This document shows, one piece after another, positions 20,271-30,628 of a stretch of 64,000 nt of DNA (position 1 is its first letter; every line of letters starts with the position of its first letter). The position numbers and the translations under genes are program-made. Source of the DNA: Semisulcospira habei (Eukaryota; Mollusca; Gastropoda; Semisulcospiridae); NCBI GenBank assembly GCA_036245525.1, contig BTPG01000005.1:130364320-130428319 (forward strand), read 5' to 3'. Under the pieces are notes generated by a model, which was not told the origin of the DNA, made no database searches, and was given only the letters and a program-made list of their open reading frames with translations.

Positions 20271-20580
20271 TGTGCAATTCATACCTGTGCTCCGAAGACT
20301 CTGTGTAGGCTTTTAAACAAATTAATCATGCACTGAACACGGTATTCTTTCCCGCAGTAATGACTTATTGATCGTGGGTGACTTTGGACAATAAGACTAG
20401 CAGTTACGTGCAATTCATATACACATTTCAAAGACTCCGAGTAGTCTGTAAACAAATTAATCTCCCGCTGAACATGGCTTCTTTTTGCACTATTTTCTTT
20501 CATTTGTGTGCTAACTGGTTTGTGATCTTCCATAGAGGATTTAAACTAATCAATGTCACGCTGAACATTTATTTTTGCAG
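20271..20580. repeat. Diverged tandem repeat, about 3 units
   Basis: GTGCAATTCATA at 20272 and 20409, and AAACAAATTAATC followed by GCTGAACA(C/T)GG at 20316, 20451 and (AAACTAATCAATG, GCTGAACATTT) 20542. Periods are about 135 and 90 bp. Confidence 0.6.
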
Positions 20581-20604
20581 TTTTTCTTTCGTTTCTGTTA
20601 CATA

Positions 20605-20679
20605 TGTGTGCTGGTCAGCCTGTGATTTTGGCCCTTACGGCCAAAGGCTTTAAGGTCCAAAATCAAAGACTGACAGCAC
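20605..20679. repeat. Family D hairpin
   Basis: GTGTGCTGGTCAGCCTGTGA and TTTTGGCCCTTACGGCC, with the decayed complement ending GACTGACAGCAC. Confidence 0.75.
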
Positions 20680-20723
20680 TCATACCTTCCTGTATATCAC
20701 AAATCTGTCCATTATACTTCAAG

Positions 20724-20922
20724 TTAACCCATTAGACCCCATGGCCGCATTTCCCAAATTTTAGAGGCGTTTTCACGAAACAGGAGATGGATCGACCATG
20801 ATAATTCAAGGGTAGTGTCAAATTAGCTTGGCGCCTCAGGCGCCAAGCTAATCTGGCATTTCCCTTGAATTATCATGGTCGAGCCATCACCTGCTGTATG
20901 GCGTTGGGGCCAAATTGGTTTT
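20724..20922. mobile_element. Family A MITE
   Basis: TTAACCCATTAGACCCCATG left end. Hairpin 20780-20894 with GGCGCCTCAGGCGCC centre. Right end GTTGGGGCCAAATTGGTTTT has lost the TTAA. Confidence 0.88.
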
Positions 20923-21409
20923 GTTTTTCCCGCAAGCTTTTTAATACAAATTTAGTTTCCCTGCAAGCTTTTCAATAGAAGTATTAATTTTGCTGTGAAT
21001 ATAGGTCCACTTACCGTCTACGTATCGTACAAAACTTTCCTCTGCATGAAACCTACGTTCTCTCAATTCCTGTCTTCTTAAGGTTTCACAAGAACCATGT
21101 CACACATACACGATGAGACGCGTCTGCACGATAAAGCATTTTCCAGTGCGATTCCATTCGACAGTTTTTGGGTGACAGCGCAAAGCACCGCTTAAATCCA
21201 TAATTCGCGAACACTATATATCACTCAGTCACTAGGAAACAGGGAGGGACCCTTCCAATGAGATATCCTCTAGTGCTCCAAGCTTGGACTACTCGAATCT
21301 TGCGTGATTTGCTCAGCGATCACTGGCAAGTAAGTGGGGTTCACACTTCCAAGCGCAACTGAAGATGCAGGCTCAAACGCCAAAAGTTTCAGTGGCTTAT
21401 ATTTCTCCT
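20923..21409. other. No recognisable feature
   Basis: A short direct repeat CCCGCAAGCTTTT / CCTGCAAGCTTTT occurs at 20930 and 20961. No gene seen. Confidence 0.4.
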
Positions 21410-21623
21410 TTAACTCGTTCTACCCCAGACACACCACAGCAAGATAAGGTTCGACCATGATAGTTCAAGGGTGATGCCAGAATAGCTTGACGCCTATGGG
21501 CGCCAAGCTATTCTGGCATCACCCTTGAACTATCATGGTCGATATGTGTCCTGCACTGCAATGCAGTCTTCAGAGAACAACGGCAAAATTTTGGGTTTTC
21601 GGTGTTGGGGTAGAATGAGTTAA
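21410..21623. mobile_element. Family A MITE, complete
   Basis: TTAACTCGTTCTACCCCAGA to TGTTGGGGTAGAATGAGTTAA, 214 bp. Hairpin 21450-21543. Both arms read GGGTGATGCCAG and its complement instead of GGGTGGTGCCAG. Confidence 0.92.
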
Positions 21624-21806
21624 CTCGTTCTGTGCCGAGAAAATTTGAACACATCCAACTGCAAGATGGGGGGCTCACGAGGATCTATGCCTCTTGCTGA
21701 CACCAATTTGAATCTATGCCGGTTCCTAGGACAGCTAGGGCTTGTTGATGTTGAGCTGACGAAGACTGCAGAAACAGTTTCCGTCAACGGGCACTGAACG
21801 GGTTAC
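21620..21806. mobile_element. Family B MITE sharing its TTAA with the preceding A element
   Basis: TTAACTCGTTCTGTGCCGAG left, GGGCACTGAACGGGTTAC right. The hairpin's left arm is deleted (CTGCAAGATGGGGGGCTCAC); the right arm AGGATCTATGCCTCTTGC is intact. Confidence 0.8.
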
Positions 21807-21856
21807 ACTTACTCAGGGCGTGTCGCATACGAATACCCGGCTTTCGAATGAGTTAA
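21800..21856. mobile_element. Family I mini-MITE, shortened
   Basis: GGGTTACACTTACTC on the left (TTAA lost), then GTGTCGCATACGAATACCCG and CTTTCGAATGAGTTAA. Shares its right TTAA with the next unit. Confidence 0.55.
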
Positions 21857-21925
21857 CTCATTCACACACGACGCCTTAAAGCGGGAGATAAATGCACGGA
21901 CAGAGGCTGACATGGAAGGGGTTAA
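21853..21925. mobile_element. TTAA-bounded 73-bp unit
   Basis: TTAACTCATTCACACACGAC to GGCTGACATGGAAGGGGTTAA. B-like outer ends but no hairpin inside; perhaps a deletion derivative. Confidence 0.6.
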
Positions 21926-22039
21926 AACTTTTAACGATTGTATTCTTAAAATACAGCACCGTGAGCAAGCAACGCACTTCTTTTCTTACACGTGCCGTTT
22001 GCGTGAGTACTCCCCAGACAGACCCACTCAGAGAGTACG

Positions 22040-22115
22040 CCCATGTTCACTTCTATTTAAATGAGATGCTGCTCGGGGAGTACGCCACAAGTCCACTTCT
22101 ACTGAAATGAGATGC
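22040..22115. repeat. Two-copy tandem repeat, 38-bp unit
   Basis: GAGTACGCC..GTTCACTTCTA..TAAATGAGATGCT is followed by GAGTACGCC..GTCCACTTCTACTGAAATGAGATGCT. Confidence 0.75.
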
Positions 22116-22219
22116 TAGGCATATCGTTTCAATGGGAGTTTACTTGTGGCCTACTTTCTTACTTGTGATCTATCTGGTGAGCTCTCCCGGTACAGTACGG
22201 ATACAAACAGAATGAACTT

Positions 22220-22292
22220 TTAAACTCCCAGAACTAAATGACTTCCATTCTATAGAATGAAAGTCATTTAGTTCTGTCAGTTTAAGAGTTAA
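22220..22292. mobile_element. Family J palindrome with TTAA ends
   Basis: TTAAACTCCCAGAACTAAAT to CATTTAGTTCTGTCAGTTTAAGAGTTAA (split here), centred on CATTCTATAGAATG. The 73-bp near-palindrome occurs once in this window. Confidence 0.75.
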
Positions 22293-22898
22293 TGAGGGCT
22301 CGAGTCGATTTAGGTCTCACCGAGCTGGACTCATGAATACTTTTGCACTTCACTATCAGACTAACGCCATGCGGCGGCACCGGACTGCCCTACAAGCTGA
22401 GCCCAGGACCATGTCCCGGTTGCACAAGCGTTACATCTCTGCTCCAGACACTGCAGCGGGCCACATTAAAAGTAGAAAGCCATCAACAGACTACTAATGC
22501 AGGACCAAAAACAGCTTGGTTGACATAAACCCTGCAGACAAGACTACATTCAGACGCAGATCCCAGAACCCGCGGGGCACAGAAGCTGTATCAGGAAAGA
22601 ACCATACACCCAACCCTCCGCTGCTCCTTATGTCCGTGAAAGTCGCCATTCCATATACATATCAATTCTTGGGCCCATTTTGCAGTCTATATAATATGCA
22701 CCGTGCACGTCCGCAGTCTCTCTGTAGTGTACACGGATAGGCCGACATTCTGAAGTCAGTCGCTCTTCGCGTTCGGTCGGGACCTGCTCTGGTAATCAAG
22801 TCTGGAGTTGTGAAAACAGTGCGGGTGAAACTAAAGACAGGCCGGGCCTATCTTGATATCGCCACCCTCCCGGCCAAAGTGGTGTGAAAAGGCACCCC
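22293..22898. other. No recognisable feature
   Basis: Somewhat GC-rich. Short open frames lack any motif I recognise. Confidence 0.35.
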
Positions 22899-22969
22899 GC
22901 GAGCGAAAGTTTCTCGGGCCGTGTCGGGCCAACTGCTGCCGACGCGGCCCCAGGAACTTTTGCTTCTCG
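22899..22969. repeat. Family C-like palindrome
   Basis: GAGCGAAAGTTTCTCGGGCC and GGCCCCAGGAACTTTTGCTT around GTGTCGGGCCAACTGCTGCC. Diverged from C but with the same plan. Confidence 0.6.
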
Positions 22970-23030
22970 TGAAAGGTGGAAAATCACGGCTATAAAAAGC
23001 CGGCGCCGCCTGGGCCGGAATCACCCCACA

Positions 23031-23840
23031 TTAAATTAGTCTAGTGTCTCTTGGCTTGACTTCGCGAACGAAGATTTTATAGGAGTTGCCCACGACGTCT
23101 GCAGGCTTGGTCGTGGCTGCGGAGGCCAATCCGGGACAGGCAGGTTCGACCGCAGTGGCTGCAGGGGGAGGTATGGCCAGGGTTCTGAGTTGCGGCATCT
23201 CTGTTTTTCCTCCTGAGCCACTTGTCCTTAAGGCTAGCTCTGCGAGAGTCCTCAAAGGAGACAGCTGCCTTGTAAATGGTGGAGCGCCAGGTGTCACGGT
23301 CCACAGCAAGCGAAGACCACTGGTGGTGGCCGATTTGGCAGGCACTGACTAAGTGACTTCTTGAGACAGTCTTTGTATCTCTTCTTTGGTGCCCCTCTGT
23401 CACGGTGTCCAGTAGCATATGGCAAGCTCGCCGAACAGGGCACGGTGATCTTTGGTAGGCGATGATCCTTCATCCTGGAGACATGCCCCGCCCAGCGGAG
23501 CTGTGTCCGCAGCAGCAAAGCCTCGATGCTCACAGTTTCAGCCTGTTCAAGGACCTCGACGTTGGTGACATAGTCACTCCAGTGAATGCCCAGGATGGTG
23601 CGCAGGCAGCGCTGGTGGAAGCGTTCGAGGAGTCGTAGTTGGCTGCGGTAGAGGGCCCAGGACTCGGAACCATACAGCAGGGTGGTGAGGACCACAGCTC
23701 TGTACACGCTGATCTTGGTGCCTGTTTTCAGCTGTTGATTGTGCCACACCCGCTTGAAAAGTCGCCCGAAAGCCTACTGCCAAGCTCCTGATAATGCAGC
23801 CAAGGTAAGTAAACTGGTGCACTGACTTTAGTTCAGACAA
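23031..23840 (-). pseudogene. RTE-like LINE C-terminal fragment with Cys/His motif
   Basis: Minus-strand frames carry VHQFTYLGCIIRS (RT thumb entry), YGSESWALYRSQLRLLERFH, LRTILGIHWSDYVTNVEVL, LRWAGHVSRMKDHRLPK, RGAPKKRYKD and then RDTWRSTIYKAAVSFEDSRR, ending in CSHCGRTCLSRIGLRSHDQAC, a C2HC-type zinc-binding pattern. Frameshifts lie at about 23770 and 23350. It is a different subfamily from the RTE copies at 38.6 and 56 kb, which end in GRRRGRQRK without the zinc motif. Catalytic motifs are absent (5'-truncated). Confidence 0.85.
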
Positions 23841-23850
23841 TAAAAAATAT

Positions 23851-24498
23851 TGGTAATCAGTATAAAATCAGTATAAACTGAAGCGGAAATAAAATTGTTT
23901 ACCTACAACATGGTGGCACACATACAAATGATACATACCCACATGCGCATGGATGCACACTGATTAGGAGAGGTTCTAGGTTATCAGCAGTCTGGATACT
24001 AGATGACATGGCCTTAATTGCACTCATGGCTCATCAGTATCCGGTCATGCACATCAGATTCAGTCATTTGTAGGCTGTACTGCACAGGTGTACAACTCAG
24101 GTAACTTATAAATAGAAGTTACATCTTACAGATGGCTGCACACACACTGAGGTCAAGTCAAGTAAGTTGAGTAAATGTCTGAGAAATTCTTCATTAACAA
24201 CACATCTAAATAGTCTAGTAAGGTTCTGATTGAATAACACTGTATGGGAGAGAGGAAAAAAAAAATGGTGACGGTGGTCACAGTAAGTTAATGAACATTG
24301 GACAGAAGTTGGCCGCAGTTGGCTCACCCACAGCTGTCGTAAGGCCAGCAACCTTGACGCAAAAAAAACAAACAAACAACAACCCCAAAACAAAACAAAG
24401 CAAAACAAAAAACAAACAAACCAAAAAAAAAAAAAAAAGGTTTGGATTAAATAACACTGTATTGGTGAAGAACTAAAACGATCTTCAGTCGCAGGCTG
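23851..24498. other. A-rich low-complexity stretch
   Basis: CAAAA/AAAC-rich tract at 24361-24440 with a 17-A run. Two related TAAGTT/TTGAATAACACTGTAT segments at 24231 and 24447 form a local repeat. No gene seen. Confidence 0.5.
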
Positions 24499-25028
24499 TA
24501 TAACTCGTTGAGCGCCGAGAAAAACTGACCACCACATGCAAGGAGGCGTAGATCCTCATGAGCCCAGCAGTGTCGGGGGCTCATGAGGATCTATACCTCT
24601 TGTTCACACCACTTTGAATCCATGTTCTTGGGACAGATAGGGTTTTTTTCTGCTGTATAAACGATGCTTGGGGAAACACAGTCTGCGTCGGATGAGTCCG
24701 AAATAGCTCAGGCGGTTAAACGTCGGAGCAGGAGAGCGAAGGGAATCGCCGGGTCGTGGGTTCGAATCCCGTCCCGGCCCCGGTAGCTGGACTCACAATC
24801 CAGGGGGAAAAACGGATTTGTTGAATAGCATGTTCGTTGAAAGGTCCTGGTAAATCAAAGTGGCACAGTTGGAGTGCGCCTGAGTTGATCAGTGTTCAGG
24901 TCGTACTCCATAGGCAATAGATTTCCCTGTCTCCCATAACCCGCCCGTCCATGATCACCTTGGTGCTGTGGACGTTAAACCCGAACTAACCAACCACAGT
25001 CTGCGTCGGCTGGCACTGAATGGGTTAA
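24499..25028. mobile_element. Family B MITE split by a SINE
   Basis: TATAACTCGTTGAGCGCCGA (TTAA degraded) to CTGGCACTGAATGGGTTAA. Hairpin 24538-24602. Removing the SINE and one target copy leaves about 212 bp, the usual B length. Confidence 0.88.
24692..24994 (+). mobile_element. tRNA-derived SINE, full length
   Basis: Box A TAGCTCAGGCGG (24704-24715) and box B GGTTCGAATCC (24759-24769), then a unique body and the 3' end GTGGACGTTAAACCCGAACT. Flanked by the perfect 15-bp duplication CACAGTCTGCGTCGG (24677-24691, 24995-25009). The tRNA head lacks a foldable acceptor stem, so it is not a functional tRNA gene. Confidence 0.93.
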
Positions 25029-25101
25029 CTCTTTGCCTTTCGTGATTCCTGCTGCCGGGAATCACATCGAGATAAAGCGTTACCGACGACCAAAGGGTTA
25101 A
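25025..25101. mobile_element. Family H mini-MITE sharing TTAA with the B element
   Basis: TTAACTCTTTGCCTTTCGTG to TTACCGACGACCAAAGGGTTAA (last 16 shown complementary in plan), 77 bp. Inner GTGATTCC..GGAATCAC pairs. Confidence 0.82.
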
Positions 25102-25123
25102 CTAGAAGAACTAGCCGGGTTTG

Positions 25124-25216
25124 ATCGACCATGCCATGATAAAGTAAGTGAATGAATGGCGCCTGGAGATACGCCTCGCCAGTCACTACCCTTGAGCTAA
25201 AATAGCTGATCCATAT
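25124..25216. repeat. Family A relic
   Basis: TGATCGACCATGCCATGATA on the left, AGTCACTACCCTTGAGCTAA and AGCTGATCCATA on the right. Centre decayed. Confidence 0.55.
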
Positions 25217-25468
25217 ATGGCCTGGCGGCGGCGACGCATACAAGGATATGACATTAATTTTGTCAACAAACAAGAACTGTCGAAGTTGATCCAAGTCGCC
25301 CATTAATTTTGGCAACGGAAGTAAAAAGAATAAGCGGAGGCGAAAAATTGGACGAATTATTTCCAACGACCGGGGGTAATTTCATCTAAAAACAAACCAG
25401 GCGGGAGAAACCCCGCTAAAGTCTATTGGAGTCGCATTCGATCCCAAATCAATACGTGTATTTCGCCG
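25217..25468. other. No recognisable feature
   Basis: Plain sequence. Confidence 0.4.
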
Positions 25469-25705
25469 TTCACCCCTTAAACTGCCGAGAGAGAGAGAGA
25501 GAGAGAAAAAAAATGACCATGGTAAATTTGCAAGAGACATAGATCCTCATGAGCCCCCGCAGTTGCGGGGGCTCATGAGAATCTATGCCTCTTGTCGACA
25601 CCACTTTGAACGCATGTTGCTGGGACGGCTGGGGCCTTTTGGCTTTGCGTTAAAGCGAAGATTGCAGAAACACAGCCTGCGTCAGCTGGCAGTCAAAGGG
25701 GTTAA
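25469..25705. mobile_element. Family B MITE, near-complete
   Basis: TTCACCCCTTAAACTGCCGA left (degraded TTAA), GCAGTCAAAGGGGTTAA right. A (GA)n run sits at 25489-25506 inside the left body. Hairpin 25530-25594 with CCCCCGCAGTTGCGGGGG centre. Confidence 0.9.
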
Positions 25706-25800
25706 CATCAATCACAGCTATAGGACAAAACAAATCTGCATTTCGTGACGAAAACCAGCTCAGAAATAGAGTAAGCGGAAGCAACACAGAGCAGCCCAAA

Positions 25801-26006
25801 TTAACTCATTCAACTCCGACACGGCACGGCAAGACATGGATCGAGCGTGAAAGTTCAAGTGTTGTGCCAGAATAGCTTGGCGCCCATAGGCGCCAAGCTA
25901 TTCTGGCACAACCCTGGAACTATCACGCTCGATCTGTTTCCAGAAGTGTAATACAGTCTTCAGGGGGCAACTTCCAAATTTCGGTTCCTGGAGCAGAATG
26001 AGTTAA
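25801..26006. mobile_element. Family A MITE, complete
   Basis: TTAACTCATTCAACTCCGAC to GGAGCAGAATGAGTTAA, 206 bp. Both arms share the variants CGAGCGTGA and GTTGTGCCAG. Confidence 0.92.
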
Positions 26007-26079
26007 CATATGAGAAACGACAACAATGTGCTAATGAACGCTGTAAGCCCAGAGAACGTGTTTTTTTGTTTGTTTTGTT

Positions 26080-26081
26080 TT

Positions 26082-26152
<71 letters not shown>

Positions 26153-26155
26153 TGC

Positions 26156-26220
<65 letters not shown>
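26080..26220. repeat. (GT)n microsatellite with (GTGC)n core
   Basis: GT run, GCGTGCGTGCGTGCGTGC at about 26134-26155, then a second GT run. Confidence 0.95.
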
Positions 26221-26221
<1 letters not shown>

Positions 26222-26324
26222 ACGCATTTAGGCTAAAATTCCCAACTTTTTTCATCTTCGATAGGCTACGTTATGGCTCATGTGACGTGACGTTACGTTA
26301 TATTACGTAACGGTTATCCTCCGC

Positions 26325-26550
26325 TGATCGACCACAATAGTTGAACGGTGCTGTCAGAACACGATCCAAGCAGCTACAGGCGGGGGCTCATGAGGATCTA
26401 TGCCTCTTCCTGAGACCAATTTGTATCCATGTTCCTCGGACGGTTGTTACCTTTGATCGTTGGACGAACACAATTTTCAGAAACAACACATTATGCGTCC
26501 TGGAGGCGCCAAGCTATTCTGGCACCACCCTTGAACTAGCATGATCGATC
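26325..26550. repeat. Chimera of families A and B
   Basis: An A left arm (GATCGACCACAATAGTTGAA), then a B right half (GGGGGCTCATGAGGATCTAT, CCTCTTCCTGAGACC, ATCCATGTTCC), then an A right arm (GGCGCCAAGCTATTCTGGCA, CATGATCGATC). The A hairpin can still close around the B piece. Confidence 0.75.
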
Positions 26551-26685
26551 CGCACCTTAAAACAACAATAAACGAACAAAGCACAGTCCATTTGTACCAA
26601 TGATTCGCACCGGTAGAGTCTCAGTCAGATCAGTGAACTGTCACAAAAGGGGCAGGAGGAGTTTGGTCGACTGATTCCTGATCGA

Positions 26686-26890
26686 TTAACCCGATCACTG
26701 TCGAGAAAAAGTGAACGCGATCCAGATGCAAGAGGCATAGATCCTCATGAGCTCCCCGCGAAAGCGGGGAGCTCATGAGGACCTATGCCTCTTGCTGAGA
26801 CCAATCTGTGCCCACGTTCCATGGAAGGTTGTGGCTTTTGGTCGTTCAATTCAGAAACAGAATATGCGTCCTGTAGCAGAGAAGGGGTTC
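26686..26890. mobile_element. Family B MITE, near-complete
   Basis: TTAACCCGATCACTGTCGAG to GCAGAGAAGGGGTTCA. Hairpin 26728-26795 is nearly perfect. Both arms have GAGCTCCCCGC and its complement where the family has GAGCCCCCGC. Confidence 0.92.
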
Positions 26891-27304
26891 ATTACTGCTG
26901 CACCGATACCCAGACCGATAACACAACGCCCATGGCGAATACCACCCACCTGTAACATTGCACAGAATATGTGCTTCTGGTTGACCAAGGCTTTTTGACG
27001 CGTAGGAACCCTCGGAGACCAGATACGACATGGCCACGGCCGTACGGCAAAAAGAATTATGTTTTGGTTACTTTGGGCTATGCCATCCATTATCCCCCCC
27101 CCCTTCCCCCCGTTACAAAAATATACTTTTTGGGACATATACCTTCTCTAAAACCACTTTAATGTTGCAAGATAAATTCGTGAACCGGTATACCTTGTCG
27201 GCACGCAGAGCGTTCAATAGTTGGTTCTGACATGTTAGGAAGCGATCCGCTTACAGTGAAACACTTACATGTTCTACTGACTGACTTGGGCCAGCCAATA
27301 ATGT
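26891..27304. other. No recognisable feature
   Basis: Short C run at 27092-27110. No gene seen. Confidence 0.4.
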
Positions 27305-27368
27305 TTGTTAGTTTGTGATTTTGGACCTTACGGCTGGAAGCCGTAAGATCCAAAATCGCAGACCAGCA
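27305..27368. repeat. Family D hairpin
   Basis: TTTGTGATTTTGGACCTTAC and CGGCTGGAAGCCG, then the complement ending AAAATCGCAGACCAGCA. Confidence 0.8.
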
Positions 27369-27491
27369 AGCGAAGAAAGCCACGCCTGCTCGGTTAGGGA
27401 TGTTGACATATCCGCCGGCAGTGTCCTCGAGGCTGACACCGTTTTAGTAGTCAAGGTGCGGGATGTTGTCACAAGGGATTAACCCAGTCCG

Positions 27492-27572
27492 CTAAAGGTT
27501 AAGGGGCCGACGACTGTCGCTGTGCGTGGGCCAATTACGGCTGACAACAATCCGACAGCTATTTGCTTACCG
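27492..27572. repeat. Family C relic
   Basis: GCTAAAGGTTAAGGGGCCGA and CGACAGCTATTTGCTTACCGG with a decayed GTGCGTGGGCCAATTACGGC centre. Confidence 0.6.
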
Positions 27573-27714
27573 GCAACTCAACGAACGTTTTGCTAACTGG
27601 TGTCCTGGCTGCAGTACTGCGACCGTTATAAGACAGCGGTTTCATAATCATTCATTCAGCAGGCCGTGGATACAAGGTCACAGGTGACAAAACTAACAAT
27701 ACAAGGTTGTAATC

Positions 27715-27858
27715 TTAACCCTTTAAGTCCTGACACACTACAGCGTGATATGGACCGAGCATTATAGTTCAAGGGTGGTGCCAGAATAGCTTGGCGCCTC
27801 TAGGCGCCAAGCTATTCTGGCATCACACTTGAACTGACATAGCTGGCATGACTCTTAA
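27715..27858. mobile_element. Family A MITE, right end missing
   Basis: TTAACCCTTTAAGTCCTGAC left end. Hairpin 27760-27845 with GGCGCCTCTAGGCGCC centre. Ends soon after the hairpin. Confidence 0.82.
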
Positions 27859-27983
27859 ACTGTAGTCATGTTTGAACGAACGTCCCTTGAGAGGAGTATC
27901 ATTTAACACAATTTTTTGGAAGAAACGTTAATTATGCCGTCTCTAAGCTAAAGCTTCGAGTGATAAATTCGCAAAAAAATAAC

Positions 27984-28589
<606 letters not shown>

Positions 28590-28772
28590 AGATTTTTTTT
28601 TTTGAACCGCCCAACTGCAAGAGGTATAGATCCTCATGAGCCCCCGCAGTCGCGGGGGCTCATGACGATCTATACCTCTTGCCCAAACCACTTTGTATCC
28701 ACGCTCCTTTGAAAGCTGGTGATCCTGGACGTTGAGTCGCCAATGACTGTGTCCGCAGGCAATGAAGGGGTT
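28590..28772. mobile_element. Family B MITE
   Basis: Hairpin 28617-28682. Both arms have GAGGTATAGATC and its complement instead of GAGGCATAGATC. Right end GGCAATGAAGGGGTTCCA; left terminus not recognised. Confidence 0.85.
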
Positions 28773-29154
28773 CCACGCGTGACGTCAGTTTTGCACGATG
28801 TGGTCTGATCTAGTTCAGTCCTGGCAGTTTGACAGTGTCTAAACCTGGAGTTGAGCCCGCGAAACTTTTCCCCAACGTTACCTCAAATTGCTGCTGCTAC
28901 AGCCGCGAACTCGATTTTGGGTGCTGTTACCGAACAGACGTCGTACGGTATAACCAGGGTGATGGATTGGCAGTGGGAGGTCCTCCTGCAACAAACCCAG
29001 AACTAAACTTTGAATTCAGTGAATCCACATTAACGCGCCCCGGCGTCACGCCCCGCGCGTTGATGAGTGCGCAGAGGCATCAACACGCACGTGGCAAGCG
29101 CCTTTGCTGCTGTTAGATGCTACTGCTGCTGATGCTTAGGACCCTCGGGCCACA
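28773..29154. other. No recognisable feature
   Basis: Small palindrome GCGTTGATG/CATCAACACGC at 29057-29087. A 95-codon frame here has no recognisable domain. Confidence 0.35.
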
Positions 29155-29292
29155 TTGGCCGGTCGCGTAATTTCTTTTCTCAACCTAGTTCCGTAAAAAA
29201 AAAGCTCCACGCACAGTTCTGCCTTGTCGGCAGAACTATGCGTGGAGCTTGCCTTACGGAACTCGGTTGTGAAAAGAAATTTCGCGCGCCGG
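29155..29292. repeat. Family K long hairpin, single copy
   Basis: AAGCTCCACGCACAGTTCTG pairs with CAGAACTATGCGTGGAGCTT, AGTTCCGTAA with TTACGGAACT, AATTTCTTTTC with GAAAAGAAATT and GGCCGGTCGCG with CGCGCGCCGG. Arms are about 60 bp, loop CCTTGTCGG. Confidence 0.88.
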
Positions 29293-29330
29293 ACAAATCG
29301 CATCTGATGCAGTACAATATAACATGTTGT

Positions 29331-29354
29331 GTTTTTTTTTTTTTTTTTTTTTTT
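29331..29354. repeat. poly(T) tract
   Basis: A run of 24 T (one G boundary). Confidence 0.9.
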
Positions 29355-29457
29355 GCGAATGTGCCTTCTTGCGCACGTTACAAGGGAATCAAGCTCAGCT
29401 GATCTTGTACCGAGAACTCACTCGCAGAAACCGTGTTTTGTGTACAGTCAAACAAGT

Positions 29458-29671
29458 TTAACCTATTTAGCCCCGAGTCCCTACAGCAGGAGATTGATTG
29501 ACCATGATAATTTAAGGGTAGTTCCAGATCAGCTTGGCGCCTTCAGGCGCCAAGCTGATCTGGAACTACCCTTGAATTTTCATGGTCAATCCATCTCCTG
29601 CAACTGGTAAATAGTCATTAGGCAACACCTCCAAAAATTTGAGAAATGGGACCGTGGGGCTAAAAGGGTAA
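29458..29671. mobile_element. Family A MITE, near-complete
   Basis: TTAACCTATTTAGCCCCGAG to GTGGGGCTAAAAGGGTAA. Hairpin 29486-29601 is near-perfect. Both arms carry AGTTCCAGATCAGC instead of AGTGCCAGATTAGC, two symmetric private substitutions. Confidence 0.92.
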
Positions 29672-30249
29672 TGGCGACCATGCACCCTTCGGAGTGTTAA
29701 AACTGGTCACTTTAGACAGGGTCATCAAAGTGACAGAAAGAAGACCATGGGTTCAAAAATGCGTGGTCTGCTTAAACGTGTGATCGCCTATACAGGTGGT
29801 CGCTTGGACAGGTTTGACCGTATTATATGTACGCGTTCATGACGGGCTGCACTGGACAACTTAGTCTTGCTGCTGATGATTATGATGACGATGATGGTAG
29901 TGAAATGGTAAGGGCTGTCTGAACAAACAACGAATCAGCGTAACCGATGATGATGGCGATGGTGATGATGATGACGACGTCAGATGATGCTGACGTCAGC
30001 TGATGATGTCAGATAATGAGGACGTCAGAATATGAGGATCTGAGATGACTGATCATTGCCGACGACGATGACGAGAGGATACGGAGAGGCAACGACAGAA
30101 TGGCACTGAGAGGTGGAGGCCCGGTTGAACGTGACGAACGAATGAACAAACAAACAAAGCCATTCCCTACCCCAGACTGCTTGTACTTGACATTCTGCAA
30201 TGCTGGCGAGGCGAGGCAACTGTCTTTCACGTCTAGTTAATGAAGTAAT
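29672..30249. repeat. GATGAT-rich low complexity
   Basis: GATGAT, TGATGACGTCAG and related triplets at about 29871-30075, including GACGTCAGATGATGCTGACG. The first 200 bp show nothing. Confidence 0.6.
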
Positions 30250-30363
<114 letters not shown>

Positions 30364-30561
30364 CTGTGGACGCAAATTGTGTTTCTGAAATCATTTAAAA
30401 TTCAACCCCAAAGAGTACCAGACGTCAAAGGAACACGGATTCATAGTAGTTTCAGAAAGAGGCATAGATCCTCATGGGCCCCCGCAACTGCGGGGGCTCA
30501 TGATGATTTATGCCTCTTGCAGATGGATGGTGTCAACCTCTTCTCGGCAGTAAAGGAGTTG
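30364..30561. mobile_element. Family B MITE truncated by a microsatellite
   Basis: GGACGCAAATTGTGTTTCTG, hairpin 30455-30520, right end CTCGGCAGTAAAGGAGTTGA. The left TTAA end is replaced by the (CA)n tract. Collinear with the copy at 14438. Confidence 0.85.
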
Positions 30562-30628
30562 ATCAAATAATAGGAAAACAATACCAAGCAAGAACAAAAT
30601 AATCCGTCATGTTACTGGTCGTGAGTCG

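Noticed and set aside
22980..23030. Promoter with TATAAAA near 22992
   Set aside because: An isolated TATA-like string in AT/GC mixed sequence, with no gene downstream except a reversed LINE fragment.
24696..24780. tRNA gene
   Set aside because: Box A and box B are present, but the segment lacks a foldable acceptor stem, continues into a SINE body and has a 15-bp target duplication. The same unit occurs at 18125.
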